Assembly (NCBI RefSeq): GCF_002836745.1
Contig: NZ_PJAR01000024.1
Coordinates: forward strand, 1 to 64,000
DNA: 64,000 nucleotides
Direction of reading: 5' to 3'
Origin: Glaciecola sp. 33A
GTDB lineage: Bacteria; Pseudomonadota; Gammaproteobacteria; Enterobacterales; Alteromonadaceae
A program made the position numbers and the translations under genes. Of the stretch, positions 1-7,762 are shown piece by piece (positions within the stretch are counted from its first letter, which is position 1; the number at the start of each line of letters is the position of its first letter). Under the pieces are notes generated by a model. That model saw only the letters and a list, made by a program, of their open reading frames with translations. It was not told where the DNA came from and searched no databases.

Positions 1-396
1 GCCTTGCTCATGACATATCAACAACACCTGCTCAAACACCGATTCAATCTCTTGTTTACGGCCACTGACAAAAGCGGCAATCGTTGTCCAGTGTGGCACT
101 GAATCACAGCTCAACGCCTTAAATATAATATTCGTTTCACAGCACCACTGGATTTCTCGACTCGAGGTAATACCTTTGGAATAGGCAAACAGAATGATTT
201 TGAGTAGAGCCGCTGGATCATACGCAGGCCGACCATTCTTATCATTTTTATACTTGGGATAGAACACTGATAAATCCAACGTCGAATCAATCAAATGATG
301 GATTGCATGTTCAAACGTGCCAGCCTGAAGTTGGTCGAGATAGTTAATCACAACCATCGTACTTTGCCGATAATTTAGGGAGATAAAGCGTGGCAT
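1..396 (-). CDS. IS1182-type transposase, N-terminal part (cut by window edge)
   Basis: An open frame of 132 codons runs from an ATG at 394-396 to the window edge without a stop. The protein begins MPRFISLNYRQ and contains NGRPAYDPAALLKI and SREIQWCCETN, which are typical of the N-terminal DUF772 region of IS1182/IS5-like transposases. The DDE catalytic core lies beyond the window, so I cannot tell whether the element is intact. It would catalyse cut-and-paste movement of its own insertion sequence. It sits at the outer end of the accessory segment that includes the integrase at 2136-3425. Confidence 0.75.
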   Translation of the reverse strand, partial: MPRFISLNYRQSTMVVINYLDQLQAGTFEHAIHHLIDSTLDLSVFYPKYKNDKNGRPAYDPAALLKIILFAYSKGITSSREIQWCCETNIIFKALSCDSVPHWTTIAAFVSGRKQEIESVFEQVLLICHEQG

Positions 397-530
397 CACC
401 AAGGCTCCTATGGCTAATTGATAATACCTATTTGATCACAAACGGTGATCGGTGGGAAGTGAAAACTGTGTGTTTTTTAAACTATTTTAGGGTTTTTCTA
501 AAGCCTCAATTCCGTGTTAAGGGGCAATAA
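1..530 (-). mobile_element. Right part of an IS1182-like insertion sequence
   Basis: The transposase start is followed by about 130 bases of AT-rich noncoding DNA typical of an IS leader. I could not identify the terminal inverted repeat with certainty. A plausible outer end is near the GCCTCAATTCCGTGTTAAGG stretch around 510-530, but this is a guess because the other end of the element is outside the window. Confidence 0.45.
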
Positions 531-907
531 TATAGTTGGCTAAAGTAGATAAACGGAGTGAACAAAACAGCCAATTTTTTTGTCTCTCTTCAAGTTCTTG
601 TTGTACGAATTTACCACTTACCGTTTTTACATGCAGTAATTAACTACTTAACTGTAATAGTCATGTTACTAGCTGCTATATGCTCGTCACGATATTTTAT
701 TTTATTTTAAGATTAAGATAAATAAATCCCTTTAGACAAGGCTCATACCTAAAGTGTTTATTAAAATCAAACCCTGCCAGTACAAGCCAAATTTTTTACG
801 ACAATTTTCAAGCAAACTTCAAGCATCATCTCAATTAACTTTTAGATCACCCAATAAAGTTGAATGTTCTGATCTTTGGCCCTATAACGTTTATTTTCTC
901 TGATATT
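397..907. other. Gene-free AT-rich stretch beside the IS
   Basis: This stretch of roughly 510 bases holds the leader of the IS and then AT-rich DNA with stops in all frames. I see no RNA gene, no convincing terminator and no protein remnant. It is probably degraded island DNA. Confidence 0.5.
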
Positions 908-1132
908 TTAGGTATTGTTTGTTGCTATCTCTGCAATAACATTACCAAGTTCTATTTCCTCTGAGGCTATAAAATACCCGATACTTTCAATCATACCTAG
1001 CTCTATTCTTAGACTTGGCAGTTCGGGTTCAACATCAGCATTAAAATGAGCTTCTGCTGAGGCTTGACATAATTGTAGATACTTTTCAGTTGCTTCCTCT
1101 GAAAAGGTAATGACTAGCTGTTTATTATTCAT
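908..1132 (-). CDS. Small acidic hypothetical protein (74 aa)
   Basis: A 74-residue acidic protein beginning MNNKQLVITFSEEATEKY. A GGAG lies about 12 bases upstream of the ATG, a weak ribosome binding site. There is no signal peptide, membrane segment or recognisable motif. Its helical, Glu-rich composition would suit a small soluble or partner protein, but I do not recognise a family and assign no function. It lies alone between the IS and a broken oxygenase gene, in DNA that looks like the inside of an integrated island. Confidence 0.45.
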   Translation of the reverse strand: MNNKQLVITFSEEATEKYLQLCQASAEAHFNADVEPELPSLRIELGMIESIGYFIASEEIELGNVIAEIATNNT

Positions 1133-1281
1133 TTCTTAAATAGACTCCGTTACATGTAACATAGGCTACAATATTGATTTTATTATATATTATGGTTGTC
1201 ACACTTTTTAATGTTTTTTCAGTGAATTCTTGTCTTTATTTCCGTTTAATAACGACGACTTGTATTCTAACCTTGAAGTAA

Positions 1282-1467
1282 GTTTTCGAAGATTACAATA
1301 CGATGGTAGACAGTGCACACGCTAAAATGATTTGGACGCATGAGGGCACAACCAATTGGTATCGTAATAAAAGAGGCCGTGTCGTTGCAATTACACCATG
1401 GCGTAACGACGACTTCTGGCGAATGACAAGGAAAATCGAAGAGAAAAACTACGTCTTCGATGATTAG
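1282..1467 (+). pseudogene. C-terminal remnant of a Baeyer-Villiger / flavin-containing monooxygenase
   Basis: The frame is open from 1282 (after a TAA at 1279-1281) to the TAG at 1465-1467. The translated tail contains IWTHEGTTNWYRNKRGRVV and TPWRNDDFWRMTRK. These match in style the conserved C-terminus of 4-hydroxyacetophenone-type Baeyer-Villiger monooxygenases (Trp-Tyr-Arg-Asn, Gly-Arg-Val, Pro-Trp, Asp-Phe-Trp-Arg-Met-Thr). About 60 codons remain of a family that is normally around 500-600 residues, and no FAD or NADPH Rossmann motif is present upstream. I read it as a 5'-deleted gene. A chance ATG at 1303 could still give a 54-residue product, but it would have no catalytic domain. Confidence 0.65.
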
Positions 1468-2135
1468 GACCGATCGACAAAATTAAGCGGTTCTAGACTA
1501 GGCAACAATAATACTCATGCGCACAAATTATGAGATAATCGACTGATGATACATCAACGCAATTTTCAATCTATACGCGCTTTTCCGAATAGCTAGATTG
1601 ATTGAAAATGCTTGGTGTTGTCGATACCCTTTGGTAACGTCCGGACACTCAATACCTTAGATACAGCTATGCGGATGTATTTAAAAAACAGGTATGAGTG
1701 CGTATAAGAATATGGCCCGTTTTTTATTTCATTAAGTTCTTCTGAAGCTAATGTTGGTGGATTGCTCTTGTTACATCTTATTATCAGGCTGACGGCCTAT
1801 CCAGCTGTTATACAAATACTTATTGGTTCAATTATGTATCATTTACTTTGATCAATAATTAAATTTCGAACTTTCGCCCTATGTGTATTTCAGGCTATGT
1901 CCAAAACTCTCCAGAGAGGCGAGGTCTTTTTAGTTAGGATTAGTAATAAATACAACTATTTTTTTCGTCATCACATCGGAGCAAACTACCTCTAATGTTT
2001 TCAAAATAGAACAAAAATAAACCACTGTACTCTGCCACTAAACTCTGCCACTCTAACTGAACAGTAACTGTAAGCCACGAGTTACGTGGGCTAGAGTTTT
2101 CTGGCGGGGAATCCCTCTTTCCACAACAAACAACC
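1468..2135. other. Gene-free stretch between oxygenase remnant and integrase
   Basis: About 670 bases with no supported gene. An imperfect hairpin (ATTTTCAAT at 1562-1570, ATTGAAAAT at 1601-1609) is the only local structure I see. It is AT-rich and lacks a U-tract. The region is downstream of the integrase and probably island interior. Confidence 0.45.
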
Positions 2136-3425
2136 CTAAACAATCCCCCCAACCAACTTAGCCAAACCCTCATGCGCCTCAACTCGCTCCTCAAAAAAAG
2201 CATCACGATTATAAATACCTTCAACGCCTTTTTTCACATGGTTAATAGCTTTTTCAGCGACTTCCCCACGTACTTTATTCTTTGACATAATAGTCCGCGT
2301 TGAGCGCCTGATATCGTGGATTACAAAATATTCAATGCCAGCTTCACCTAATACATCACCGGTGCTACTTTTCAGCTTTCCTGTTTTCTTCCCAAAAAGG
2401 TTAGTCAGCGCATGATTTAGTGTGTCATCGCTAATGTAGCCTCTGCGTTTGCTAGCACGCCTAGAGGGAAAAACATATTCAGAGGAATATGCCCTTGTCT
2501 TAAGTTCTTTCAACCACTCAATTACTAAAGGCGGTAGCGGTATGTCTATGGCATGGTTGTTTTTTGCTTTTTCTTTTGTCAAAAACCACACTTTCTTATC
2601 CAAGTCGATTTCGTCCCATCGTAACGATATCATTTCACCTTTTCTTACGCCTAATACAAGTATCATCGCAATGGCCAAATAATTTTCTCTACAAAAATGC
2701 GCCTGATTGTGCCTCATAACTGAAAATATGGTTTTCCATTCTTCCATGCTTGCTGCTCGGTCTCGCGATCTTTCCGTTCCTCCCGCATGTTTAACCTTAA
2801 ATGAAGTGGCAGGATTTTTATCAGTTACACTTAGGGTGATCCCGTGGTCAAATAATTGCTTGAGGAATCCGAGCGTATCATTAGCAATTGTTGGTCTTTC
2901 CTCTTTTTTGCGACTTTTTACAAACATCAGTACTTTTCTTATATCTAAACCGCCAATATCGTCAATAAGAAGTCCGCCAATTATGGGTTTAATTTCTTGT
3001 GTGTAAATTCTATGCGGAATACCAGGATACTTGAGCCGTTTGGCATTGTCCTTGAGCCAATCTTGCGCAAGATCATCTACTGTCTTAAATTCGCTGCGCT
3101 GTGCTCTATTTTTTTCAGCAAGAGGGTCTTTACCGCTTTTAACTAAAGCCCGTTCTTCTGCTATTGCGCTTCTAGCATCAACGAGAGGCATGCCATCAGG
3201 TCTTTTGCCATAGGTGCCTAAAGTCATTCTTTTCTTTTTGCCATTGTAAGAGTATTGAAATACAAAGGTGGCTACACCGGCAGATTCTATTCTTAAATGC
3301 AAACCACGCTCGATGCTCGGAAAGCTTTTCCAACCGTTCTTAACTAACGCTTTGATCACAGCATCGTTAGCCTTACCTGACTTAACTTGTTCAATTAAGT
3401 GCTTGTGTTTGTCTTCCGAGCTCAT
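2136..3425 (-). CDS. int: Tyrosine recombinase / island integrase with DUF4102 arm-binding domain
   Basis: A full-length 429-residue phage/island-type site-specific recombinase. Residues about 22-105 form the DUF4102 N-terminal domain (GLHLRI, RMTLGTYG, LVDAR), about 112-205 the core-binding SAM-like domain, and the C-terminal half the catalytic domain. The catalytic set is visible: Arg261 in LGVRKGE, His370 and Arg373 in IHDIRRSTRT, His396 in INHVKKG, and the nucleophile Tyr405 in GIYNRDAFF. It would integrate and excise the element by DNA strand exchange at an att site. The gene lies immediately beyond the 3' end of yicC in the same orientation. The 3' end of yicC is the chromosomal target of the mobilizable genomic islands mobilised by SXT/R391 ICEs (established knowledge), so this is probably such an insertion (inference). 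The gene appears intact. Confidence 0.93.
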   Translation of the reverse strand: MSSEDKHKHLIEQVKSGKANDAVIKALVKNGWKSFPSIERGLHLRIESAGVATFVFQYSYNGKKKRMTLGTYGKRPDGMPLVDARSAIAEERALVKSGKDPLAEKNRAQRSEFKTVDDLAQDWLKDNAKRLKYPGIPHRIYTQEIKPIIGGLLIDDIGGLDIRKVLMFVKSRKKEERPTIANDTLGFLKQLFDHGITLSVTDKNPATSFKVKHAGGTERSRDRAASMEEWKTIFSVMRHNQAHFCRENYLAIAMILVLGVRKGEMISLRWDEIDLDKKVWFLTKEKAKNNHAIDIPLPPLVIEWLKELKTRAYSSEYVFPSRRASKRRGYISDDTLNHALTNLFGKKTGKLKSSTGDVLGEAGIEYFVIHDIRRSTRTIMSKNKVRGEVAEKAINHVKKGVEGIYNRDAFFEERVEAHEGLAKLVGGIV

Positions 3426-3432
3426 AGCGTTC

Positions 3433-3491
3433 CAAAAAGGGTGACAGGTTCCACAATTATATACAAAACTGTAAACCTGTCACCCTTTTTG
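3433..3491. promoter_or_regulatory. 18-bp perfect inverted repeat upstream of integrase
   Basis: CAAAAAGGGTGACAGGTT (3433-3450) and its exact reverse complement (3474-3491) flank a 23-base AT-rich spacer, starting 8 bases upstream of the integrase start codon. A further TGTCACC (3490-3496) repeats the core in direct orientation. Position and symmetry suit an operator for integrase autoregulation or an arm-type recombinase/excisionase binding site. It could also form a strong RNA hairpin in the integrase leader. Confidence 0.6.
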
Positions 3492-3574
3492 TCACCTTTA
3501 TTAGGCAAGCTAATTGAAGTAAGTTTAATCTTAATTGATCTGCGTGTGTAGGTAATTCCTTGAATTTAAATACA

Positions 3575-3599
3575 AAAGCTGCTTTTTTCGGGCTTTTCT
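3575..3599 (-). terminator. Possible terminator behind yicC
   Basis: AAAAGC and GCTTTT arms (3574-3579 and 3592-3597) around an A/T-rich loop lie just past the yicC stop, with a TTTTGTATTT run on the minus strand. The stem is short, so this is a weak call. It may instead be part of the integration site. Confidence 0.3.
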
Positions 3600-3604
3600 C
3601 AATC

Positions 3605-4468
3605 CTATTCTATATTCTGGATCTGCTCACGCATCTGCTCAATCAACACCTTCAACTCAACCGCCGATTGCGTCACTTCAGTGTTAATCGATTTCGACCC
3701 CAACGTGTTCGCTTCACGATTGAATTCCTGCATCATAAAGTCCAAACGACGACCGACAGCGCCGCCTTTTTTCAATATAGACAGGGTTTCAGTCACATGC
3801 GAATTGAGACGATCTAGTTCTTCTGCAACATCCATTTTTTGTGCAAGCAGCACCATTTCTTGCTCAACACGCGTGGCGTCTAATTCAATTTGTGCGTCGT
3901 TGAACTTGCTGCGAATGCGGTCTTTCTGCCATTCAATAACAGTGGGCATATGCGCAGTCACTTTATTGGATTCGCTCTGGATGGCCTCTAAACGCTGCTG
4001 AATGAGTACTTTCATGTTGTCGCCTTCGCTTGCCCGTGAAGCCACAAACTCTGTAAATGTGTGATCAAAAGCTTTTAACATGTCAGCTTGAATGGTGTCC
4101 ATGTCAGCTTCTTGTGCGGCGATAACGCCAGGCCAGCGTAAAATCTCGATCGGATTAGCGTGGGCAACATCACCTTGCTGCTGAACCCATGCGGCTGCCG
4201 CGATAACTTGTTTGGCTAAGTCTTGGTTAACGTTTATGGCGCTCACATTTTCATCATTCATATTAAAGCGCAATGCACATTCTATTTTGCCGCGCTGCAG
4301 GCCTTTACGAAAACGTTCACGTAAAATGGGTTCAAGGCTGCGAAACTGCTCAGGTAGTCTAAAGAAGGTTTCGAGGTAGCGTTGGTTAACCGAGCGAATT
4401 TCCCAAACGGCACTGCCCCATTCGGCTTTAATTTCGTGGCGTGCAAATCCAGTCATACTGTAAATCAT
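3605..4468 (-). CDS. yicC: YicC family endoribonuclease
   Basis: 287 residues, the normal length of the family, beginning MIYSMTGFAR, the YicC N-terminal signature, and ending with the DUF1732 C-terminal domain (LDRLNSHV, GRRLDFMMQEFNREANTLGSK). YicC proteins are RNA-cleaving enzymes of the YicC/YloC family implicated in mRNA and small-RNA turnover. The gene is divergent from rph, the usual gammaproteobacterial arrangement. Its last codons abut the integrase-bearing segment, so the 3' end (around 3605-3640) is the likely recombination target. The reading frame ends normally, as expected if integration rebuilds the gene end. Confidence 0.95.
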   Translation of the reverse strand: MIYSMTGFARHEIKAEWGSAVWEIRSVNQRYLETFFRLPEQFRSLEPILRERFRKGLQRGKIECALRFNMNDENVSAINVNQDLAKQVIAAAAWVQQQGDVAHANPIEILRWPGVIAAQEADMDTIQADMLKAFDHTFTEFVASRASEGDNMKVLIQQRLEAIQSESNKVTAHMPTVIEWQKDRIRSKFNDAQIELDATRVEQEMVLLAQKMDVAEELDRLNSHVTETLSILKKGGAVGRRLDFMMQEFNREANTLGSKSINTEVTQSAVELKVLIEQMREQIQNIE

Positions 4469-4704
4469 AGGTGTTCCTTAAAGCACTTGCAGCATCGTCG
4501 TCGTTAATTAATACGAGGCGATCACAAGTGGCGTAAATTGAGTGGTATGCTCGACTGGTTGAATAGTGGTGTTTCAACGTTCAATAACCAGCAACAAGCG
4601 AGTGTTAGTGTAACAGGCTTTATTAAATTGGCGAATCTTGCGCAGTTTTTAAGTTTTTTACGATAACTTTTACTTTACACCTCCCGATCACCGTTTAACT
4701 ACGC

Positions 4705-4734
4705 TATAATTCTGGCCTGAATTTTAAGGAGATA
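4705..4734 (+). promoter_or_regulatory. rph -10 element and ribosome binding site
   Basis: A consensus TATAAT is at 4705-4710 without an obvious -35 at the usual distance. AAGGAG at 4726-4731 lies seven bases before the rph ATG and fixes that start. Confidence 0.55.
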
Positions 4735-4737
4735 AAC

Positions 4738-5451
4738 ATGCGTCCAAGCGGCAGAACTGCTAGTCAAATCCGTCCCGTCACAATTACCCGTAATTTTACT
4801 TGTCATGCAGAAGGGTCTGTACTGATCGAGTTTGGTAATACCAAAGTGCTTTGCAATGCCTCAGTTGTTGAAGGGGTGCCTCGTTTTATGAAAGGCCAAG
4901 GCAAAGGTTGGATTACTGCTGAATACAGCATGTTGCCACGAGCGACGCATACGCGTTCTGATCGTGAAGCCGCGCGTGGTAAACAAGGTGGTCGTACACT
5001 CGAAATTCAACGCTTAATTGCGCGTTCATTGCGCGCTGCGGTTGATTTAAAGTTACTCGGCGAAAACACAATTACACTTGATTGCGATGTTATTCAAGCC
5101 GATGGCGGCACGCGTACGGCCTCCATCACGGGTGCCTGTGTGGCATTGGTTGATGCACTAACGTGGATGCGATCTAAAGGCATTTTGAAAGCAAACCCAA
5201 TGAAGCATATGATTGCTGCTGTGTCGGTTGGCATTTACAAAGGTAGCCCGATTGCTGATCTTGAGTATCTTGAAGACTCTGCTGCTGAAACTGACATGAA
5301 TGTGGTAATGACTGATACCGGCAAGCTTATTGAAGTGCAAGGCACTGCTGAAGCTGAACCGTTTAGTTTTGATGAAATGAACGAAATGTTGAGTTTAGCC
5401 AAAGACGGCATCATGGAATTATTTGATGCTCAGAAAAGTGCGCTAGCGTAA
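4738..5451 (+). CDS. rph: Ribonuclease PH
   Basis: 237 residues, one shorter than the E. coli enzyme. It is a phosphorolytic 3'-5' exoribonuclease that trims tRNA 3' ends and releases nucleoside diphosphates. The family signature is clear: [14 protein letters not shown] at the start, [33 protein letters not shown] (phosphate-binding arginines), and [25 protein letters not shown] seven bases upstream supports the ATG. It precedes pyrE, as in E. coli, and is divergent from yicC. Confidence 0.97.
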   Translation: MRPSGRTASQIRPVTITRNFTCHAEGSVLIEFGNTKVLCNASVVEGVPRFMKGQGKGWITAEYSMLPRATHTRSDREAARGKQGGRTLEIQRLIARSLRAAVDLKLLGENTITLDCDVIQADGGTRTASITGACVALVDALTWMRSKGILKANPMKHMIAAVSVGIYKGSPIADLEYLEDSAAETDMNVVMTDTGKLIEVQGTAEAEPFSFDEMNEMLSLAKDGIMELFDAQKSALA

Positions 5452-5488
5452 GTTTCTTTGTCGTAAATACAGACAAGTGCAGAAAAAT

Positions 5489-5518
5489 GAAAGGTCTCAT
5501 ATGAGGCCTTTCATTTAT
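5489..5518 (+). terminator. rph-pyrE intergenic hairpin (terminator or attenuator)
   Basis: GAAAGGTCTC, loop ATAT, GAGGCCTTTC form a near-perfect 10-bp stem with one G-U pair, 38 bases after the rph stop and about 70 before pyrE. The following tract (ATTTAT) is U-rich but short. In E. coli the rph-pyrE gap holds a UTP-sensing attenuator. This hairpin occupies the same place. Confidence 0.5.
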
Positions 5519-5581
5519 ACAGAATTTGAAATACCACTATTATGGCTCACCTTTTCTGGGTTGATAACAAAGGCGTAAAGA

Positions 5582-6238
5582 ATGCAAACAACTCAACTTC
5601 AAGATTACAAAAAAGAATTTATCGAATTTGCAATTGAGCGCAAGGTCTTGCGTTTTGGTGAGTTTACGTTGAAGTCTGGGCGTTTAAGTCCTTACTTTTT
5701 CAATGCTGGCTTGTTCAACACGGGCGGCGACTTAGCCAAGCTGGGTCGATACTACGCAGCGGCGTTGCAAGCCGCTAATGTTGATTTTGATGTCTTGTTT
5801 GGTCCTGCTTACAAAGGCATTCCTATTGCGACCACCACAGCGGTCGCGCTAGCAAATGAGTATAACCTTGACGTGGCTTATTGTTTTAATCGCAAAGAAG
5901 CAAAACTGCATGGTGAAGGCGGCAATTTAGTCGGAAGTCCGCTGCTAGGCAAAATTATGCTGGTGGATGATGTTATTACTGCCGGCACCGCGATCCGTGA
6001 GTCTATGCAGTTAATTGCACAACACGATGCGAGTTTGGCCGGTGTGCTCATTGCACTTGACCGTCAGGAACGCGGACAAGGGCAATTGTCCGCCATTCAA
6101 GAAGTCGAACGTGACTTCGATACTCACGTGATTTCTATTGTGACCTTAGCGGATGTGGTGGCATATTTATCTGCCAAAGAAACTAACGCTGACGCCGTGG
6201 CAAGTATTAATCATTACCGTGAGAAATACGGCATTTAG
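5582..6238 (+). CDS. pyrE: Orotate phosphoribosyltransferase
   Basis: 218 residues. It transfers the phosphoribosyl group of PRPP to orotate to give OMP in pyrimidine synthesis. The PRPP-binding motif is in [36 protein letters not shown] and [10 protein letters not shown] are the other OPRTase signatures, and [13 protein letters not shown] is the catalytic loop. It lies 130 bases behind rph with a hairpin between them, suggesting transcription from rph under attenuation control. The following tusA-like gene is 28 bases downstream. Confidence 0.97.
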   Translation: MQTTQLQDYKKEFIEFAIERKVLRFGEFTLKSGRLSPYFFNAGLFNTGGDLAKLGRYYAAALQAANVDFDVLFGPAYKGIPIATTTAVALANEYNLDVAYCFNRKEAKLHGEGGNLVGSPLLGKIMLVDDVITAGTAIRESMQLIAQHDASLAGVLIALDRQERGQGQLSAIQEVERDFDTHVISIVTLADVVAYLSAKETNADAVASINHYREKYGI

Positions 6239-6266
6239 CCCAGTGCTATGCCGTTAATAAGGTGCT

Positions 6267-6518
6267 ATGACCGATATATTTGAACAAGCAGACCACCAAC
6301 TCGATGCGATAGGCCTCCGATGCCCTGAGCCGGTAATGATGATCCGCCTACAAATTCGCAACATGCAGGACGGTGACACACTGTCTATTTGTGCTGATGA
6401 CCATTCAACAACCCGTGATGTACCGAGTTTTTGTCGCTTTATGCACCATACCTTGATTACCAGCGAAGTTGCTGCAGCGCCCTATCGATATTTAATTAAA
6501 AAAGGCTTAAGGGCTTAA
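6267..6518 (+). CDS. tusA: TusA family sulfur carrier protein
   Basis: 83 residues. The SirA/TusA fold signature [16 protein letters not shown] carries the sulfur-accepting cysteine at position 19, as in E. coli TusA. In E. coli TusA takes persulfide sulfur from IscS and passes it to TusBCD-TusE-MnmA for 2-thiouridine in tRNA wobble position 34. The C-terminal [20 protein letters not shown] matches the family. It is co-directional with pyrE and 28 bases behind it, probably co-transcribed. Confidence 0.9.
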   Translation: MTDIFEQADHQLDAIGLRCPEPVMMIRLQIRNMQDGDTLSICADDHSTTRDVPSFCRFMHHTLITSEVAAAPYRYLIKKGLRA

Positions 6519-6556
6519 GCCTGGATTAGTTTTGTAGCAGGGATCTGTTTTTAAGT

Positions 6557-7762
6557 TTAATAAGGAGATAAGCTGGATAATGCGATGTTTTGTTGCATCA
6601 CGACAGCGCCGTTAACGTCCTTTAAGCCGAAATGAATACTGGGGTCCGTTAAGTCCCAGTTAACCGTAAAAAAGCCATAGTTCACTTTATCCGTGTAGCC
6701 TAAAATCCGATGTTGGTTAGGACTTACTTGCTTCCACTCTTCGGTCAAACCAGAGCTAGTGATATCCCAAAGCGGATAATCCATGTTGGTATCAAATTTT
6801 GATATTTCGCCCCAATGGGTGTCGCCACTAATAATGAACACGCCATTAACTTTGTGTTTTTTTATCAGATCGAAAAGGCGCTGACGATCATTGAAATTAG
6901 CCCATGACTCCCATCCGGTGAAGTCGGCGATGAGTTGCAAGCTTGAACCAATTATTTTGATCCGTTCAGGTTGCTGTAACTCAATCTCTAACCATTGCCA
7001 TTGTTGCTCGCTTAACATTGACCCTTTGGAGTGCTTGTAAGGCCCCATATCTTTCAGTTTGCGATCCGTTTCATAGCCACTAAGACTGACCGACTCTAGG
7101 TCATCTCGCATATATCTCAAGTCAGGTAAAATCAATCGAATGGCGTTTAAATCGGTATTATCAGCTTCCTGAATACCAGCTTCCTGGATACCAGCTTCTC
7201 GAATACCGGCTTCTCGAATACCAGCATTTTGAATATCAGCATTGTCTGGGGAAATAAGGTAACTACCGTAAATGCCATCTTCTCTGCTTCTGCGCGGACT
7301 GTCTTTGGCTACATCCCAGAAGTCGAGCATGACTTTTTTAGACTCTGCTTTAAACGGGTATTGTTTTCCAGCATCGTTTTCACCAAAATCGTGGTCATCC
7401 CAAATGGCATAAACCGCTACCTTACTTTTTAAGGCCTTGACGCCTGGATCCTGCCCTAGCTTGTTATATTTTTGCGCAAGCTCTTGCATATCCTCGGTGT
7501 CGCCATAAATGTTGTCCCCGAGGAAAATAAACGCGTCCGCCGGTTCTTGTAAAATAGCATCAAAAATAGGCATGGCTTTATCTTGATGTGAACACGAACC
7601 AAATAGAATGTGTGTTACCTTGCTTGCTTGTATAGAAACTGGCTGCGCTGTCGGCAATGTTTGCGCCGCGACCATTGAACCAATAAATCCACTGACAAAT
7701 AAGAATACAAAAAAGCTCGATATCAATAAGACTTTTGTTGCTACTTGGCGAATACTATTCAT
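6557..7762 (-). CDS. Secreted PhoD-like metallophosphatase with pentapeptide repeat
   Basis: 401 residues with a hydrophobic signal segment (about 11-33, cleavage near VAAQ). The PhoD-like calcineurin fold shows GSCS (55-58), LGDNIYGD (81-88), IWDDHDFGEND (121-130) and SGDTHWGEI, the metal-binding Asp/His/Asn set. It probably hydrolyses phosphomonoesters or diesters outside the cytoplasmic membrane. Residues about 179-202 are a tandem of EAGIR/EAGIQ pentads encoded by a 15-base DNA repeat, an insertion not expected in the family. The start overlaps the preceding phosphodiesterase gene by 8 bases, so the two are translated together. The putative Pho boxes upstream of the receptor at 11418 suggest phosphate-starvation control. 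Confidence 0.88.
   Translation of the reverse strand: MNSIRQVATKVLLISSFFVFLFVSGFIGSMVAAQTLPTAQPVSIQASKVTHILFGSCSHQDKAMPIFDAILQEPADAFIFLGDNIYGDTEDMQELAQKYNKLGQDPGVKALKSKVAVYAIWDDHDFGENDAGKQYPFKAESKKVMLDFWDVAKDSPRRSREDGIYGSYLISPDNADIQNAGIREAGIREAGIQEAGIQEADNTDLNAIRLILPDLRYMRDDLESVSLSGYETDRKLKDMGPYKHSKGSMLSEQQWQWLEIELQQPERIKIIGSSLQLIADFTGWESWANFNDRQRLFDLIKKHKVNGVFIISGDTHWGEISKFDTNMDYPLWDITSSGLTEEWKQVSPNQHRILGYTDKVNYGFFTVNWDLTDPSIHFGLKDVNGAVVMQQNIALSSLSPY
7160..7235 (-). repeat. 15-bp tandem repeat within phosphatase gene
   Basis: About five copies of a 15-base unit like ATACCAGCTTCTCGA, in frame, encoding EAGIR/EAGIQ pentads. Copies differ at only one to three bases, which points to recent slippage expansion. 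Confidence 0.85.

Noticed and set aside
1562-1609. Imperfect hairpin ATTTTCAAT...ATTGAAAAT
   Set aside because: AT-only arms in AT-rich DNA, no U-tract or gene context; likely chance.
1940-2224. A 94-codon minus-strand open frame overlapping the integrase end
   Set aside because: It overlaps the C-terminal codons of the intact integrase, and its composition (many Ser/Arg/Leu, no motif) looks like chance.
3560-4001. Plus-strand open frames overlapping yicC
   Set aside because: They are antisense to a well-conserved gene and show no independent protein signature.
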